Shown here: one piece after another, positions 10,697 to 24,930 of the stretch
Numbering within the stretch: position 1 is the stretch's first letter
How the letters are laid out: each line of letters starts with the position of its first letter
DNA from: Acanthopleura granulata
Taxonomy: Eukaryota > Mollusca > Polyplacophora > Chitonida > Chitonidae
NCBI GenBank assembly: GCA_016165875.1
Contig: JABBOT010000003.1
Location: 31,353,663 to 31,417,662 of the forward strand
DNA: 64,000 nt
Reading direction: 5' to 3'
Notes under the pieces: generated by a model
What the model was told of the DNA's origin: nothing
The model's input: the letters and a program-made list of their open reading frames with translations, nothing else
Database searches by the model: none
Made by a program: the position numbers and the translations under genes

Positions 10697-13610
10697 GCAA
10701 GCCCACTAGAGCTAAGCAGAAAGGTACATGTACATCCCTACCAAATGAATAAATACAGTATTTAAGTAAATTTAAATGAATTAAAGACCCTTCTGTCCCA
10801 CACTGACATAAAGTGAAAGACAGCACATGTTCAAAGTTAATTTGACCATAAGGGCTGGACGACTACTCCGACTGTTGAAACTGACATTTAACCATACCCC
10901 GCTGTGTAGCATGAAAAGCCGTTTTTCAGTTTGGGCTGTGACGTAATTCTTCCAAGCACGGAACACTCTTGTCACCTGAGACTGTAGTATGCTGCTTGGG
11001 CTGTGTTTGAGACTTAAGTATATCTGTAAATTTATAACATAAAATGATCTGAACTCCTGCCACAATACAGTGGTCTGGAAATACTTTGCCATGTTTTTTA
11101 CTTCTGTACTTATTAAAAGTAAAACATATAACATTAAAATAGTGTCCTGTCCCTGTGTTATTACATGTTACGTTGGCAGCCAACTCAGAACATTTACATC
11201 ACGGCTTATAAACAGCCGATATCTCCTAGCTCTCTGATTAGTTGATCTCTCCAAATCTTAAAAGCATGGGCGCCTTCAGATCGCCAGTCGGCAGATAAAT
11301 ACTCCTCACTTCAAACAAAGATAATTCAGCGACAAATTCATATAAATTCAAACAGTTTTTTGCATACAAGACAGAATTTTATAATCTTTTTAATGAACAG
11401 TGCCTCATTTAAGAGCTGCCTTTCACTTATATTCATTTAGCATCTTTCACCTAACTTGACAATCATTCTATGTGTACATCATGTATTTTACATAAATTTA
11501 TAGTGTTTGCGATTAATTGGTTTATTGACATATGTCTGGTTTAAGAAATACATAGCTTGTTCACATTGCAGTACATGTATGCAAATATATACATACATGT
11601 ACCTTTAATACTGGCACAGTTATTTGACTGAAAGGATTTTCACCCTGGATCCCTAGGTAATACTACTTGTCTAAAACCTGGGAAGGTGATGCAAGCACAT
11701 TAACATAGTCGTAAACGTGTCAAACAGGTTTCTATGATGCCATGAATGCAATTTGTAAGCTTACCTCAAACTTGTAACATAATTGTTATAATGTAACTCA
11801 ATCTAAAAATCCTGGATGACATGAATTCCCACTCAGTTTTAATACCTGGCAATCGTGTTTAATTTTGGCCAAACCTTGGAATGACCCTTCTCAGACAGGT
11901 CAGTGGAAGTTGAGGCAGCTTAGAATCCTAATTTACCTTGCCAGCGGTGCTTTAATTTACCCAGCATGCTGTGAGACTTAAAGGGGGATAATAAGTGCCG
12001 ATCAGAATATCAATAATAAAGATGTCACTGATCAATCACAGGAAGATTTAGAGAGACTAAGAGTTAATTGATTACCTATATACATGTGTATTGTGTACGC
12101 TTAGGTAATAGTTAGTTGTCTGTGTGGATAAATACATTACTTTGTGGCCTTTACAACACTTTAAGCCCGAGGCAAGGTAATGTAGCAGCAGGTCTTGTTT
12201 TTTTGTAGCGAAATAAAACTGACAAAACCAGTGTGTTTATTTGTGTATACATGTTAATGATATAAAGGGCTGCTGTGTTCACAGTGAGTAAACGGCTGCG
12301 TAACCCTTTGTGCAGGTTATATGTGAGGTATCATTAAAACTTATCCACTCAAAAACTGGCGATATTGCTTTCCATGTTAATGACTTCCACTTCCTGTCTT
12401 AATTTGCATATATTTGAGTAAAGGTCTAATGTGAACCTTGTGTGTACATATACTCAAGGATATTTATCAGTTTGCTTGAGTAACTTTCGTTTTGCTGTAA
12501 AATGCTTGGAATAAAGTATTTATATGCATAAGCAAGCGTGTTTGAAGTAACAAGTTCCAAATTTTAAACATGTTCATGTAATATGGATGATGGAAACACA
12601 ACTGATATCACTGCTTTATAATTTTATCACATGGACATGTAGGTAAGTTCATGTCCATGCACAGGTGTCCTGAAGTAGGAATTACCAGCAGGAGAAAATG
12701 TGTAGGTGAAGAAATAAGACCCTGTGTCAACATTTCCTGTAAAGCTGTACATTCCTGTGCTAATCCCTTGTCCCTGCACCCCTAACCAGCGGTATTGACC
12801 CGGGTCAGTTTCTGTGTCAGATCTCACCTGTTTGTGACTGCTGACTGATCGGTCTGCTGACCACAGGGAAACTTTTCCTAGAAAAGTTTAAAAGTTTACC
12901 AGGAATCTTAAGGGGTAGAGTCAGGTTAACACTGAACTTAAACAACAGGAGCACATGTCATGGATGACAGCTGCTAGGATTATAAATGAACATGTACTTC
13001 TTTTTAATTGTAGTTCTGGTATTAAAGAGGAAATTGACATGTTCTGTATCTGTAAGGACGTTAATGCATATGTACACGTGTGCCCTTACTGGTATCATCC
13101 TGATGTGGTTGTTGTGGTTGTACATTTATCGGTACATTCACTTCCAAGAAGCGGTAGTCTCTAGACATGCTGCAGTCTACAAGTGTGCATACATGTAACT
13201 GTTGATGACACTTGCTCAGACATAGATCTACACTGTACATGTACAGCACTCTAAGTAAGGGGCAAGCAAATTATTTATATAAAATATTAAAATCAGTTGC
13301 TGCATGTAACTGGTAACATGTGCATTTGTCTTCCATCCCCGTTGCTCTATGTATCATTGAAACCATTGTTGACTAGTTCAACTGCCTGTGTAAATTAAAA
13401 CCCATGCACTTGATTTATAATATAAATTATACAATTTAGCATAAGATGAAAAAATTAACATGTGCCCACACATGTGGTTTCATCAGATTTTTTGTTTTTA
13501 AGTGTATAATTAGGACCTTATGGTGGTATCTGTGACCAGTAGTGCAGGGAGCTCTACACTGGAAAAGTTATTTGGGCATTATACCCTGTTATTCTTACGA
13601 GTGACACATA

Positions 13611-13660
13611 TAACTGCAAGCGTACATATATATATATATATATATGTACGCTTGCAGTTA
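13611..13660. repeat. Perfect 50-bp palindrome with an alternating TA core
   Basis: TAACTGCAAGCGTACATATA is followed by ten bases of TA and then the exact reverse complement of the first twenty. All 50 bases pair with no loop, so it is a candidate cruciform or the hairpin of a tiny mobile element. Confidence 0.85.
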
Positions 13661-15564
13661 CACTTATGTTTAGGGCATACCATGTGTAATAATGACTTTA
13701 TCATGTTGTTTAAACAAAAAAAGTACCAGTGAACAGAGAGAAATATAACATTTATATTTATATATATATATACATATATCTGGGCAAGCCCGTAGTTGAT
13801 GGCAGCAGCAACACGTGGTTGGTCATAGTGAGAAACACTTACTGGCTTGTCCAGACACCAACCAGCTGGACCATATACATCTGTGCTTTGTGGATTTGAC
13901 CAAACACTATAGTATTACTTCTAGTAGTTGTAGTACAGTAGGCCGAATGGTCTTTCACAGTGGGCCCTTTGCTCATTATGATCATGTTACCATCAGCCAG
14001 TTACAAGATTTTCGAAGCTGGCCTGCTGGCTTGTAATAAAGTACATGCTGTGTTTTTTTGTTATACATGTATGTTGGCAATTTCCGACCATTCGTTAGAA
14101 TGTACTTGTAGGTATGAACATATAGTTACTACATGTGCATGATGTGGTTGTTACATGTCACAGTATGCTAAGGTCATTTTTCGGTCCGGCTAATTGAAAC
14201 TTCATCAAATGATATGTGTACATACTGTGCCTAACTTTAAGCTGTCTGAGGCAGCTTATGCCAACAGTACAGTTTACAAGACACTTAACATTGAGATCAT
14301 CAATGGAGTTGTGATGTATACTTATAATAATATATGTAGGTGTAAGTCAGATGTTCGAATATAGCTACTTGTAGACTGGGTCTTACCTCATTTACTTTGC
14401 TGCAGTGTCACTGGGTTGGTGTCATCAATGAGAAAGCTGGTTGTAATCACATTTAAGTGAAAATATGTTCTTAAACATCACATGCAATAATATGGGTCCA
14501 TATGCATGTGGGTATTATAATCAGATTACATGCTTAAAACATTGCGAAGATAAAAGTATTAAACTGTAGTGATATATTCATAATCAGTTTGTCTGTGAGA
14601 CAGAATTCTTGTTATAGAAAATAATTTCTACTCACCAGTATAGTGTATTAAAGCATTTTACATATATGTTTCCATAATGTAGAAGGATGTACATATTTGC
14701 CAAGATGTATGTATTTGCTTAAGATTACTTGTACAGATGGGATACACATTTCATGGATAAGAAGAGTCTCTACCAAAATTAACATGGTGCTTTCGTTCAT
14801 TGCATGGTGACTGACCTCTCGTTATTTTGCATTTAAACCCAGAAAATTCCTCTGGAAATGTGACATCACCAAGTGCTCTTGTTATGATATTATTAATTTC
14901 TGGTTACAAATAATGTCAGAATTATCAAAGCAAGCCTTCATGTATCAAAATATTTGTCGTTTCCAGCTGTCAGCTTTTACATCATTTGTCATAAGGTCAT
15001 TATCAGTGGCTATGAATTTATTTGACTTAGGCTTATTGCTGATGTGCAATGGCCCTTGATAACAGGCCAGAGATAGGATGCAAATACAAAAAAGATTAAA
15101 AGAAAAGACATGTAATATTAGAGAAACCAGAAACACAGTGTTGCGTTACTTGTAGTCCACGCTCACTCTCTGTATGTTGCGAAACGGCATATAACATTGT
15201 TCATGTGATGTAATAGTGGAAACATCTTTAATTCCGGGCCATAGGAAGAAAAAAAAAAAAATTCTATAGCCTGATTGGATAAAGTTTAAAGCATGGCAGC
15301 GCTGTCAATTTTGTTTACAGTAATGTGACCTCTGATACATTGGTTATACAGTACCACTTTGGGTAGGATGCTGTGTGGATACTTACATGTACACAGATGT
15401 TCATTTGGTCCATTGTTGTCTTTGCTTCTAAGTAAATATTATGTATTGCCCATATTTCATTTTGTTTCAGCAGTGCCGGTCTGTAGCATTCACTGTTTGC
15501 CACAGAAGTTTGGCTGTAGGATATGTCATGAAAGATGACAGCATTCCAAGCAAATACATGTATA

Positions 15565-15652
15565 TACCCTAAATGATTTAATATTTCATCCGTGATTAAG
15601 TTGCTAATTTTTCTTGAGTCTGAGAGTTCTACTGATTTTATAAGGTGTTTTG
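15565..15652 (+). repeat. Dispersed unclassified repeat, copy A
   Basis: About 88 bp (TACCCTAAATGATTT through TAAGGTGTTTT) match 59964-60050 in the same orientation with scattered changes and small gaps. No coding content is seen. It may be part of a larger family, extending a little downstream. Confidence 0.5.
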
Positions 15653-16840
15653 AGGTGTGTTTGGAAAATCCTACAGGAAAAATGTTTCAGCAACAGAAAC
15701 AACATGATATAACATTTTTTGGCCTCTAAAAATGCTGTGCTATCGACAGAATTTTCAGACATTTACAGCATAGTTATATTTGTAAAGTTAAGCACATTTT
15801 CCTGGCATCTTCTTTATGATTCTAGACACTACTATTAAGTGCTACATGTAATACTTTATACAGTCTGCGTCCTGGTCTACTAAGCACATCGATTCAGCTC
15901 TGTGCCTCGTCACTGATGAAGTAGATTAGACAGACGGAAGATAGGGGAATGAGCAACATTCTGCCATTGACATTTATAAGAGGATGTTTCCGTGCTTAAT
16001 TGGAGAATGTTGCCAACGAATGCCTTGTGGCGTCTTCATCTGTAGGCTTTACCAGCACGACTTTATTGGTTTATGTTGCAAATTACATAAGTACACCTTT
16101 TTGTGGTGTTATAAAACAGATGGCACCTTATTACATGGAGAAGACATTCCTTTAGGCTTGATGAAAGCTTTTTGAACAACCAAGATATTGTTAAGTGATT
16201 AAAGAAGACTACAAGTACATGTGGTGTTAAGGCCAATTTTCACACTACCAAACTCAGCCATGAGCCTGGCTACTGTTGCATGTGAAATAAAATAACCAAG
16301 AAAAAATTAACACGACATGTATTAAAATAGCTGAACCAAGCAAAATACATGTATGGCATCTTTCAGACAAGTCCTCGATATACACAGATCCCCAAGTGTA
16401 TGGTTGAATATATACATGACGTTGAAAAGAAGGTACATGTCTCACAGTCTGTAAAACCCCTGGAAAAGACACAAATACATGTACATACTCATTTGTACAT
16501 GTATATTTGCACCTTGATTTTTTTTTTTTTTGGATATAATAGTGATGCACAGTGTACGTGTAGCAGTTGCTTATGGCTAACTTACATGTATTTTATTCCT
16601 GTCATCAGCTGTGGCTTTCCACAAGTACATGCACATGTATGTTTTGGTATATCCAGTATATACAAACAGAAAGAACTGTAGTACATGAAACGGACGCTGT
16701 AAAGCTTGTAATGCTATCAGCAGTATACCTGTATGTGGGTAGGTGAGGAAGTTGTGAGGACTACAAGGATATCAGATGTGATGCAGCGTGTCTTGAAAGC
16801 TCTGTTGTGATTTGATCGAGCTGCATAAATATAATTATGC

Positions 16841-16947
16841 ATTAAGATTTTAACCAGGGTTTATGACATGCTAAGACGCTGCCGTCTCTCATACACCCTG
16901 AGCTGCAAGGCTGTCATACGCCTTGCTAGCCTGGTTAAAATCTTAAT
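16841..16947. mobile_element. Small foldback element with an 18-bp perfect stem
   Basis: ATTAAGATTTTAACCAGG at 16841-16858 is exactly complementary to 16930-16947. The loop carries an internal hairpin, GCAAGGC against GCCTTGC. The 107-bp size and lack of a frame suggest a MITE or foldback relic. Confidence 0.6.
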
Positions 16948-18295
16948 AACGAGTGATACATACATCCGTGTAACTTCCTTGACATGGTGTTTCAGGTAAG
17001 TTATTAGTTTACTCTTCAGATAACAAGATATGTTTTTGGTACATACACGTGTACTTTAACTCTGGATAGTATTTTGAAGCATTGATGACCATTCAAAGTA
17101 GTGTTTTGAAGATTCCACCATTAATTTTTCCTGACAAGATGGCAATTGTTGCCTGGCAGGCTTCTTATTTGCAGACTTGTATGTATTTAAAACTTCCTTG
17201 AGCTAGGGAATTATTGGGTGAAAATACATCTATGTATGTGATTGGACTGAAGCCTTCCACTACCCCCCCTCCCCTTTTGATTTGTGCAAATTAAAGTCAT
17301 CATGTTCAATTTATTGGGTGACAGCCCCCACATGGGTTATTTGGCTTATTCTGTGTTTTTGTTGCAACGCATCAGTGCCAGGCTATGTAGTTTTGCTTGC
17401 TTCAGGCTAGGTCTTGTAGGTTTAGCATGCAGCCTTCAGTCTTAAGGTTATATGGTTTAACACTTCAGTCTTAACTTGTGTAAATGAAAAGTTTTGAAGT
17501 ACATGTGCATGGTCAAACTCATGTAAATAAATTTATATTAAATAATGATATTGTGGTGTTGACCTAAACAGTTTTCTGTGGCGAGCTATGTCAACAGGAG
17601 CAACAGATGTCAACCTTAGGTCATTCTCCTTGTGTGCATGCCTACCTAAATGTAGTATGCTACACAGCCTTTGTCAGCATACACACGTCATTGTCTGATG
17701 ACGACTTCCTTTAAAATTGATGAGTACTGTAGCGATTTATGGCCAGTTTAACGCCTCTTTGCAGAAGTTCTCTTCAAATAGTGTCCCAGAGTTCTTTCTA
17801 TGCTCAGCTGATCAATGCACAAATCACCTGAACTTCTGGCCAGTAAAACTGCCTTCAGAGTGCTATAATAATGTGAACACCCATGTGTAAGTTTGTAAGT
17901 ATACTCCGCATACACTGGCCTACATACTTATGTTTGTATACATGTCGTCTGGGCTTCAGTATAAACTCGCGCCAGTTTAATTCATTACAAAAGATTTCTT
18001 TGACTTGGGGCATTCATCGTCATGATCAGAGCTAACTGTGTATTTAAATGTGTGCCGTACTTCTGATTTTGGGGCATTTGGCAAGAGCATTGAGACTGTC
18101 ATTATAGAAATATTGTTACAGGGGATTTATCAGCAATAATCCATGGTTTATTAAATATACTCATGCATTTTTGTTGTGTCTTTCTAGGTGTGTAGTTAAT
18201 TTAAAATTTAAACTGTATAATTTAAAATGTATAATTTTGTGCTAGACTATTAGAATTCTAGGGCACATCTGTGATTGAGTCCCATGTCAACGTAG

Positions 18296-18457
18296 TTTAT
18301 TTATTTATTTATTTAATTAGTGTTTTGCACGGTACTCAAGAATATTTCACTTACACCACGGCCACGGTCAGCATTATGGTGGGAGGAAACCAGGCAGAAC
18401 CCAGGAGAAACCTATAACCATCTGCAGGTTGCTGGCAGACCTTCCCACGTACGGCTG
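18296..18457 (-). mobile_element. tRNA-derived SINE, truncated copy
   Basis: TTATTTATTTATTTAATTAG then TGTTTTGCACGGTACTCAAG and GGTGGGAGGAAACC are the reverse complement of the SINE body. It ends at about the TACGTGGGAAGG box, so the tRNA-like head is missing. Confidence 0.8.
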
Positions 18458-19660
18458 GATAGCAGGCCAGGTATCAGTGTAGTGGTGTACATGTTCAAGT
18501 AGTGTGCTTAAATGTGAAGATGTATTTCCCCATTCAGAGATCAGAGCCACTTGGGGCTAATGTATTGTAGGAAAAGCTAAAGACGCCCTTACAACACTCC
18601 TGTAATAGTCAGGAACATTTGACATTTAATTAAAGGTTTATCGAGGGGATTTTGAAAAGGGTAGACGTGTTAGTGAAATGAGGACGCCCTGGTTTTATCT
18701 GTCTGACCTACATTTACGGTCAGGAAAGATTGTGATAAGTAAAAGCTTTCCTTAATTAAACCAAATACTGCGCATCTAGCCAGTCAGTCTGAATCCTCCA
18801 GTATGCATGTTTGTAAATTGATATACATGTAGATTTATGTATATTGACATACATGGTTGTTTTATCGAGCTGCATGAATGCCATAAAAGAGAAATGGATA
18901 TCCCTATTTACGGACTACTGCTTGATTAGACCAGTAAATGCTGAGCATGAGACAGAGGTACATGTGACTTGGACACGGGTGTACCATGTACATGTGTATC
19001 TGTGTGGTTAACCCAGAACCCCCAAGCTGTAAGTACCTCTCAGGGTATATTCAGTGTGCATGCAAATGCTTGTGAGAAGTGGATAGCAAGAGGTTAAGAT
19101 TAGTTTCGTTGTAAAGTGAAAGGAAATGTGAATGATAATGAATCTCCGTATAAAGAACACTTTTCCTGATCAATTTTTTCAGTGCTTTTTTTTAGCATAT
19201 GCTAAATTCCTTAACCTTTTCGTGTGTTTGCGAACTGTTTATTGAAGCATATTCTGAGGGCATTATTCTGTGCAGGCTGACCAAATTATACTTGCTGCGA
19301 AGCCCTGAAATTTCTGCAATCACATTTCTGTATTTCATGTGAAGTTAGTAAGCAGATCCACTAGTATTACAAGTATGACTAAGTAAATGTTGATCAAGTA
19401 CATGCACATGTATTTGCTCATGTGACAGGATAACATGTTTAGCTTCATAAAAATTTTAATTTAAAAGTTAATTTTAAAATAATAATCTTACAGATAAACC
19501 TGCAGTTGCATTGGTTTACATTCGGTGTTTAGTCTTTTTACTCCAAATACACATGCATTCAGTTGGCATGACATTTTTCAGTATTTATCTGCTGTCCTGT
19601 TGAAGCCCAGTTTATGAAAGTTAATATGTTTCATGAGAAAAAACAAAACAAAAACACTTT

Positions 19661-19840
19661 GATCATCACGTGTTATCTGGGAACACCGTTGATCATCACG
19701 TGTTATCTGGGAACACCGTTGATCATCATGTGTTATCTGGGAACACCGTTGATCATCACGTGTTATCTGGGAACACAGTTGATCATCATGTGTTATCTGG
19801 GAACACCGTTGATCATCATGTGTTATCTGGGAACACCCTT
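19661..19840 (+). repeat. 30-bp minisatellite, six tandem copies
   Basis: The unit is GATCATCACGTG plus TTATCTGGGAACACCGTT. Six head-to-tail copies begin at 19661 and every 30 bp after that. Copies 1, 2 and 4 carry the E-box CACGTG, and copies 3, 5 and 6 carry CATGTG. Because 30 is a multiple of three, several frames on both strands stay open and produce repeat peptides. These are by-products of the array, not evidence for a gene. Confidence 0.9.
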
Positions 19841-20938
19841 GCAACCCATCAATCAAGTGTCATTCTCATGGTCTTTGTTCAGGGAAACAAAGTGGTTTCC
19901 TGCTACTGACCAGTTCTACTTGACAGCGACATATAAATCAATGGGTCAGTTAATACCACGCAGTTTTTACTGCCATTGTTTCCGATATATATATATAGTA
20001 CAGGTAATTCATTACTGTACCAGATGAACTGTCAAAGTATACAGTTTACATATGTATCTGTAGCAGTCAAGACACAGGTAACTTTTTATTCTCCAGCTGC
20101 ACAGTGCTGTCTTGATGGCAGATAATTACTCACGTCCCCCCCCCCCTTGTGTGTTCTTTCATCTGTGCCCTCTGCTGAATTAATTATGTATATTTTTAAA
20201 TTGTGCGCCTCACTTGTCATTATTTGTAAATAGATTTAGCTTGCTTATGTGTACAAGAACATTACCAGATAAATTAACGCCGCTTTTGTTTTGGAGACTT
20301 TTATGCATGTAGCGTCATTAGACATAACCTTGAAATACAGTAGCTGTTTGTGATACAACTATAAATAGCACACGTCTGGGAATTTGTTCTGAAATAAAAT
20401 CTGTTTTGTTCAGTGTAATGTGAGAAAGTAAAACACCATTTACTTGTACGTGGAACCTAATTTAGGTGGAAAGGTTGCTTATGCTATGTGAGAAGTTAAA
20501 AACCCATGATAAACCCCAGAAAAGCAGGTCCATGTATTTGTCTTTTGTTCAAACACCATTATGTGCACGCCAACAAGTACAGTATACATGTACAAGAGCA
20601 AGTTAAATCAGTTGATCACGACAGTTGTAAAGGTTAGCAGCAGATAGTAGTCAGCATGTACATTTCTGGTTTGCATGAGCTCATCTCCAAGAAAACAGCT
20701 ATTGCTAATATCAGGAAGATATAGCAGGTTTCCTGTAAGTTGCAGTGTACCGATACATGGAGAAAGATATTATTAAGGTCACCTGAAATTGATATTTCAC
20801 CTGAATTTCCCTTACGACATCTATGATATTCCAGGCAACATCATCTACAAAAAAAGTATAAATAGTTTAGTGGCCAAGTGGCTCATGGATCCCTTTTTAA
20901 CTTCAAGATAAAAAAATCTGCAAATGCACATGTAAGCC

Positions 20939-20952
20939 CACAGTAACATACA

Positions 20953-20990
<38 letters not shown>

Positions 20991-20995
20991 CTGTG
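20939..20995. repeat. Near-perfect palindrome with a long TA core
   Basis: Arms CACAGTAACATACA and TGTATGTACTGTG are complementary apart from one extra base. They flank GTACATATA(TA)n. The layout matches the perfect palindrome at 13611-13660, but the outer arms differ. Confidence 0.7.
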
Positions 20996-23900
20996 AAGTC
21001 TTAAACCTATTCACACACTGTGCACATGTTAACTCGCAGCATGTATCCGTCGCCCTGAATATTGCACTTTTGGGGGTTTGGGAAAGGATGAGTAAATTTA
21101 ATATAATAATATCTTTCGTTCATGTGTGCATACTGAATGAGTCCTTTCACATCTTTGTGGCAATTCTCAGTTAAACAGTTATGAACTGAGAGCATGTTCT
21201 GAGGATTTTATGACCAATTGCAAAAGACAAGACAGGTTTGTGTGATATGCTTTATTTACAGACATGTAAATGGTTATTGTTTCTGAGCTGATGTCACCTT
21301 TCAAACAGCATTGTACTTGACGAGGTGGTCAGTCTTTCCTGCTTCTTCTAGCTCTGAATTCATGACCAGCTTTTACTGTGATGCTGCCTTCATGTCAGTC
21401 CATCATATCCATGGAAATGATTCAGTCCAGTTACCCCCACTCCCCCTCCCCCTCCCTTCATTGAACATGATGGAATGAGAGGAGCGCTATTCTGCACAAT
21501 GTATGAAGGTTTTTGTATACTACTGCTGAGTGTGATGTCAGTGTTGTTCATACACTGTAGTGTTCAGCCCACGTGAATGTGACAGCTACCCATGTGTGCC
21601 TGTCAGTGTGTACATATCTCACTGCTGGTGATAGAGCCATCATGTAGAGGGAAAGCACCTGGGCAAGAATTGACCAGAGATATCATGTTCACACATAATT
21701 ACTTGTCTTGTGCCCATGACTAATCAGTCATGAATATAGTCACTGTATGTCTTTCATCCGTTCAATTTGCATATATACATGTACATGGAAGGACGAGCAT
21801 GTCCAGCTGTATGCACGGAACATGTAGACCCGTACTTGTGCATATATCCATATATCTGTACATCATTTGAACCAGTTAACACGATAGTGTTCCTGAGGTG
21901 TAGTGGTTCATTAAGAGTTGCGAGTATTTAGTGTAGTAAGATCAGAGCTGACGTAGTGCCTAGGATATAGTGATGAACTGGATAGAATACCTTACACAAG
22001 TGCGTTTGATGTAAGCTGCGTAGAACCCGGATTACTCATTGGCATAGGAGTACGATGTGTAATACACACTCTGAGATGGAATTTGAAAGTAAGTGTATTT
22101 GGAGAAGAAGTCTTTACAATCACTCAGGACTCTGATTGACACTGGACTATTGAATGGCAAATGTGGAGAACCTGGCTTTGCTGGTATTGTTTGGTGAAAT
22201 GTGTGACCCTTCAATACCTAGTTATATACGTGTGTAGTAGTTCATTTGTACCACACGTTGTTGTTTAGGGCAAGTCTTTACACCTGTATATATTAGCATT
22301 ATTAGAGGACAATCAGCTGCAACAGGTATGCGTATATAACAACCTGGAAAGCCACTGGGTGGTTTTGTGAATCGAGCAGTCGTTCAGGGGGAACATTGTG
22401 TAGGTGTAAATCTTGACAATGGCCCTTCCCATTGTACTGTGTGTGATCGTCAGACTACCAGAGGCTTGTGGCAAGGAGTGTCACTAGCCCCAAGCCTGTT
22501 TCACCAAGATTTGGATGGATTCTTACTTCAAGGAGGTTAAAACCCCTGGGGACATACATGTAGTGCTACTTGCTGTACTTCTACAAGTGTTTCAACATAG
22601 ACGGGCCTCATTCATGTATGTTTGTATATAGTGTATGTCGCAGTGGTTTAAAGTGCACCACACAGAAGAATAGGCACGTGTATTTACTTTATAGATCACT
22701 CAGAAACTGTGGTCTCGCTTTCGCATTAATTTGCTGTAAATACATGTACAATCGTCACCTGTAAGCCACGTGTATGGTTTTATGGCTGTAAGTCAACACA
22801 TATTGGCTTCAGTTTTGTTTTCGGGAGTGTTTTGTAGTGATAATGATATTATGTACCTGGAGAAGTAGGATCATTGCTGTGCTCTAACCATACGTGGGAT
22901 TTACCAGAGGTAAACATCAGTTCAGAGGGAAAAAAAGTAGGTGGTCAATTTGACACTATGCCAGACTGTGAGGTCATCCCAACCGGCCCACATTTAGACC
23001 TCAGGGGGTAAGTATTTACATACACACGTGTGCCTTAATTTAATTGGTAGATTATTGCACATGGCCAGATATTTGCATACATAAGTACTTGTCCATGTGG
23101 GTGGTATATGCATGTGTAAGTCTTTATCCATGTTCACATTAAACGTGTAGTGGTTGACAAATTGAAGGATGAAGAAGTCTGCTGTAAGATACTCCGTAAA
23201 TAACATTTAAAGATAAGTGACATGCCTATTAGTCTGTATGAAACTCTTGGATTTTATTTTTATGTGTCTGTGTACATGTATCAAATTCCAGGCTTTCATT
23301 ATTATTTTTTCCACTTATATTTATTTGTGCTTGATTTGATCAGATCCTTTCATCATTCATGCTTGTACAAGGATGACCTTGATGACAGAGAAGCAGTTTT
23401 CTGTATTCATGTTGGGTTTATTTACGTACATTTGTGTACATCAATTTTACACTCATTACCACATCACGTGCACTGTCCAGTGTACATGAATTATACATAC
23501 ACATTTACATGTATCTACATAATCAATACATCGACAACTTAGTTGCACAGTTTATACGTATATACTTTAATCACATTTGTAATTTGACCAAGTTGTGACC
23601 ATGATGCATGAAGCTATTTAATATGTAATATCCCAGGTGTGGAAATATTGTGATATTGTCTTCATAATTTGAGGTTTATCCTGACATACCCAAGATAGGA
23701 CATACATGGATATGCATGCTTGGATATTTTGATTGTACATATTGAAATTTTATTGAAAGATAAATTTACAGTACTCATGTACAAATGTGAGGATTGAAAT
23801 TCAGAGTTGCAGTATACAAATACAATTGTAAGAATTGAAAGATAAAAGTTGTAGTATACACATACAAATGTAAGAATTGAAAGATAAAAGTTACAATATG

Positions 23901-24930
23901 CACATACCTGCACACTGATATTTAAGAATGTACAAGAATACAAAACAGCAAATATATATACATGTATACATCGAATATTGGTGAGAATTGAAAATTTAAT
24001 ATTCCGTGTTAAAGCCTTTTAAATCAAACCTGACCTGTGGACATGTACGTGTTTTGTAGTTACATCAATTTGCAATGGTAGAAAAGCCTTCAGCAAGGAT
24101 TACTACGTCTGTATGGTCTGTACAAGCAGTTGCATGTACATATACTGTCTCTGTAGAAGTTGTTGGTCTGTAGATCTTCGTGGTCACCATCTGCATGTGA
24201 GTGTGTGTTGTCAACCCACAAGACAAATACAGCTGTCTTAAAGATACATAGCATTTAACCAAAGGCTGTGTTTTGATGAAGGCTTTGTTTGACAGCTAAA
24301 TTTAGTTGTCTTTGTGAGTGTATATAGACAAAAAGGCCTTGTTGTGTTCACTGAGTTTCTACCAGAATTGTACATAATGATGTACATGTATGATCTCAGT
24401 AATACATAGAGATGGAGACAAGAGCTGACATATGCAGTATGTTTGGCACCACACTTTAATATACATGTACTGGGAAAATTTTTAAAAAGAGCTAAGAAGT
24501 ATAATACATGTGCTGTCTCATCTACAGGTGCATGAATGCAGAAATAGTGTTTTGTAAATTGGCCAGCAAGATCGGTCGTGGAACAGTTTGGTTGTCAAAC
24601 TCCTGCATTTTTGAATGTAAACTGGTGCTTTTTCTAAATAGGAACAGGTCATATACGCTGTGTGGGATACATATATGTCATGGGTTAAGTAACTTAACAA
24701 TATATCCAAGCCCTTGAACCCAAAACCTGAAACTAAATAAAAGCACGAAAACATATATAGGTCTCTCCCCAAATCTTTGCAGTCACTGTCAGTACATGTG
24801 TACTGTCAGTACATGAGTACATTCCATCTGCTGTCAGTTTATTTCTGAATTATGGCACACCTTTCATTTTTTCTCTGAGTGTCTTGAAGCCAGGTATGTT
24901 TGAACGCACTATTTGAGCTTTGCTGAAATG

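Noticed and set aside
19661..19840. CRISPR-like direct repeats
   Set aside because: The copies are contiguous with no spacers, and the genome is eukaryotic.
19578..20027. Open frames of repeated peptides on both strands
   Set aside because: They are produced by the 30-bp minisatellite, whose period is a multiple of three.
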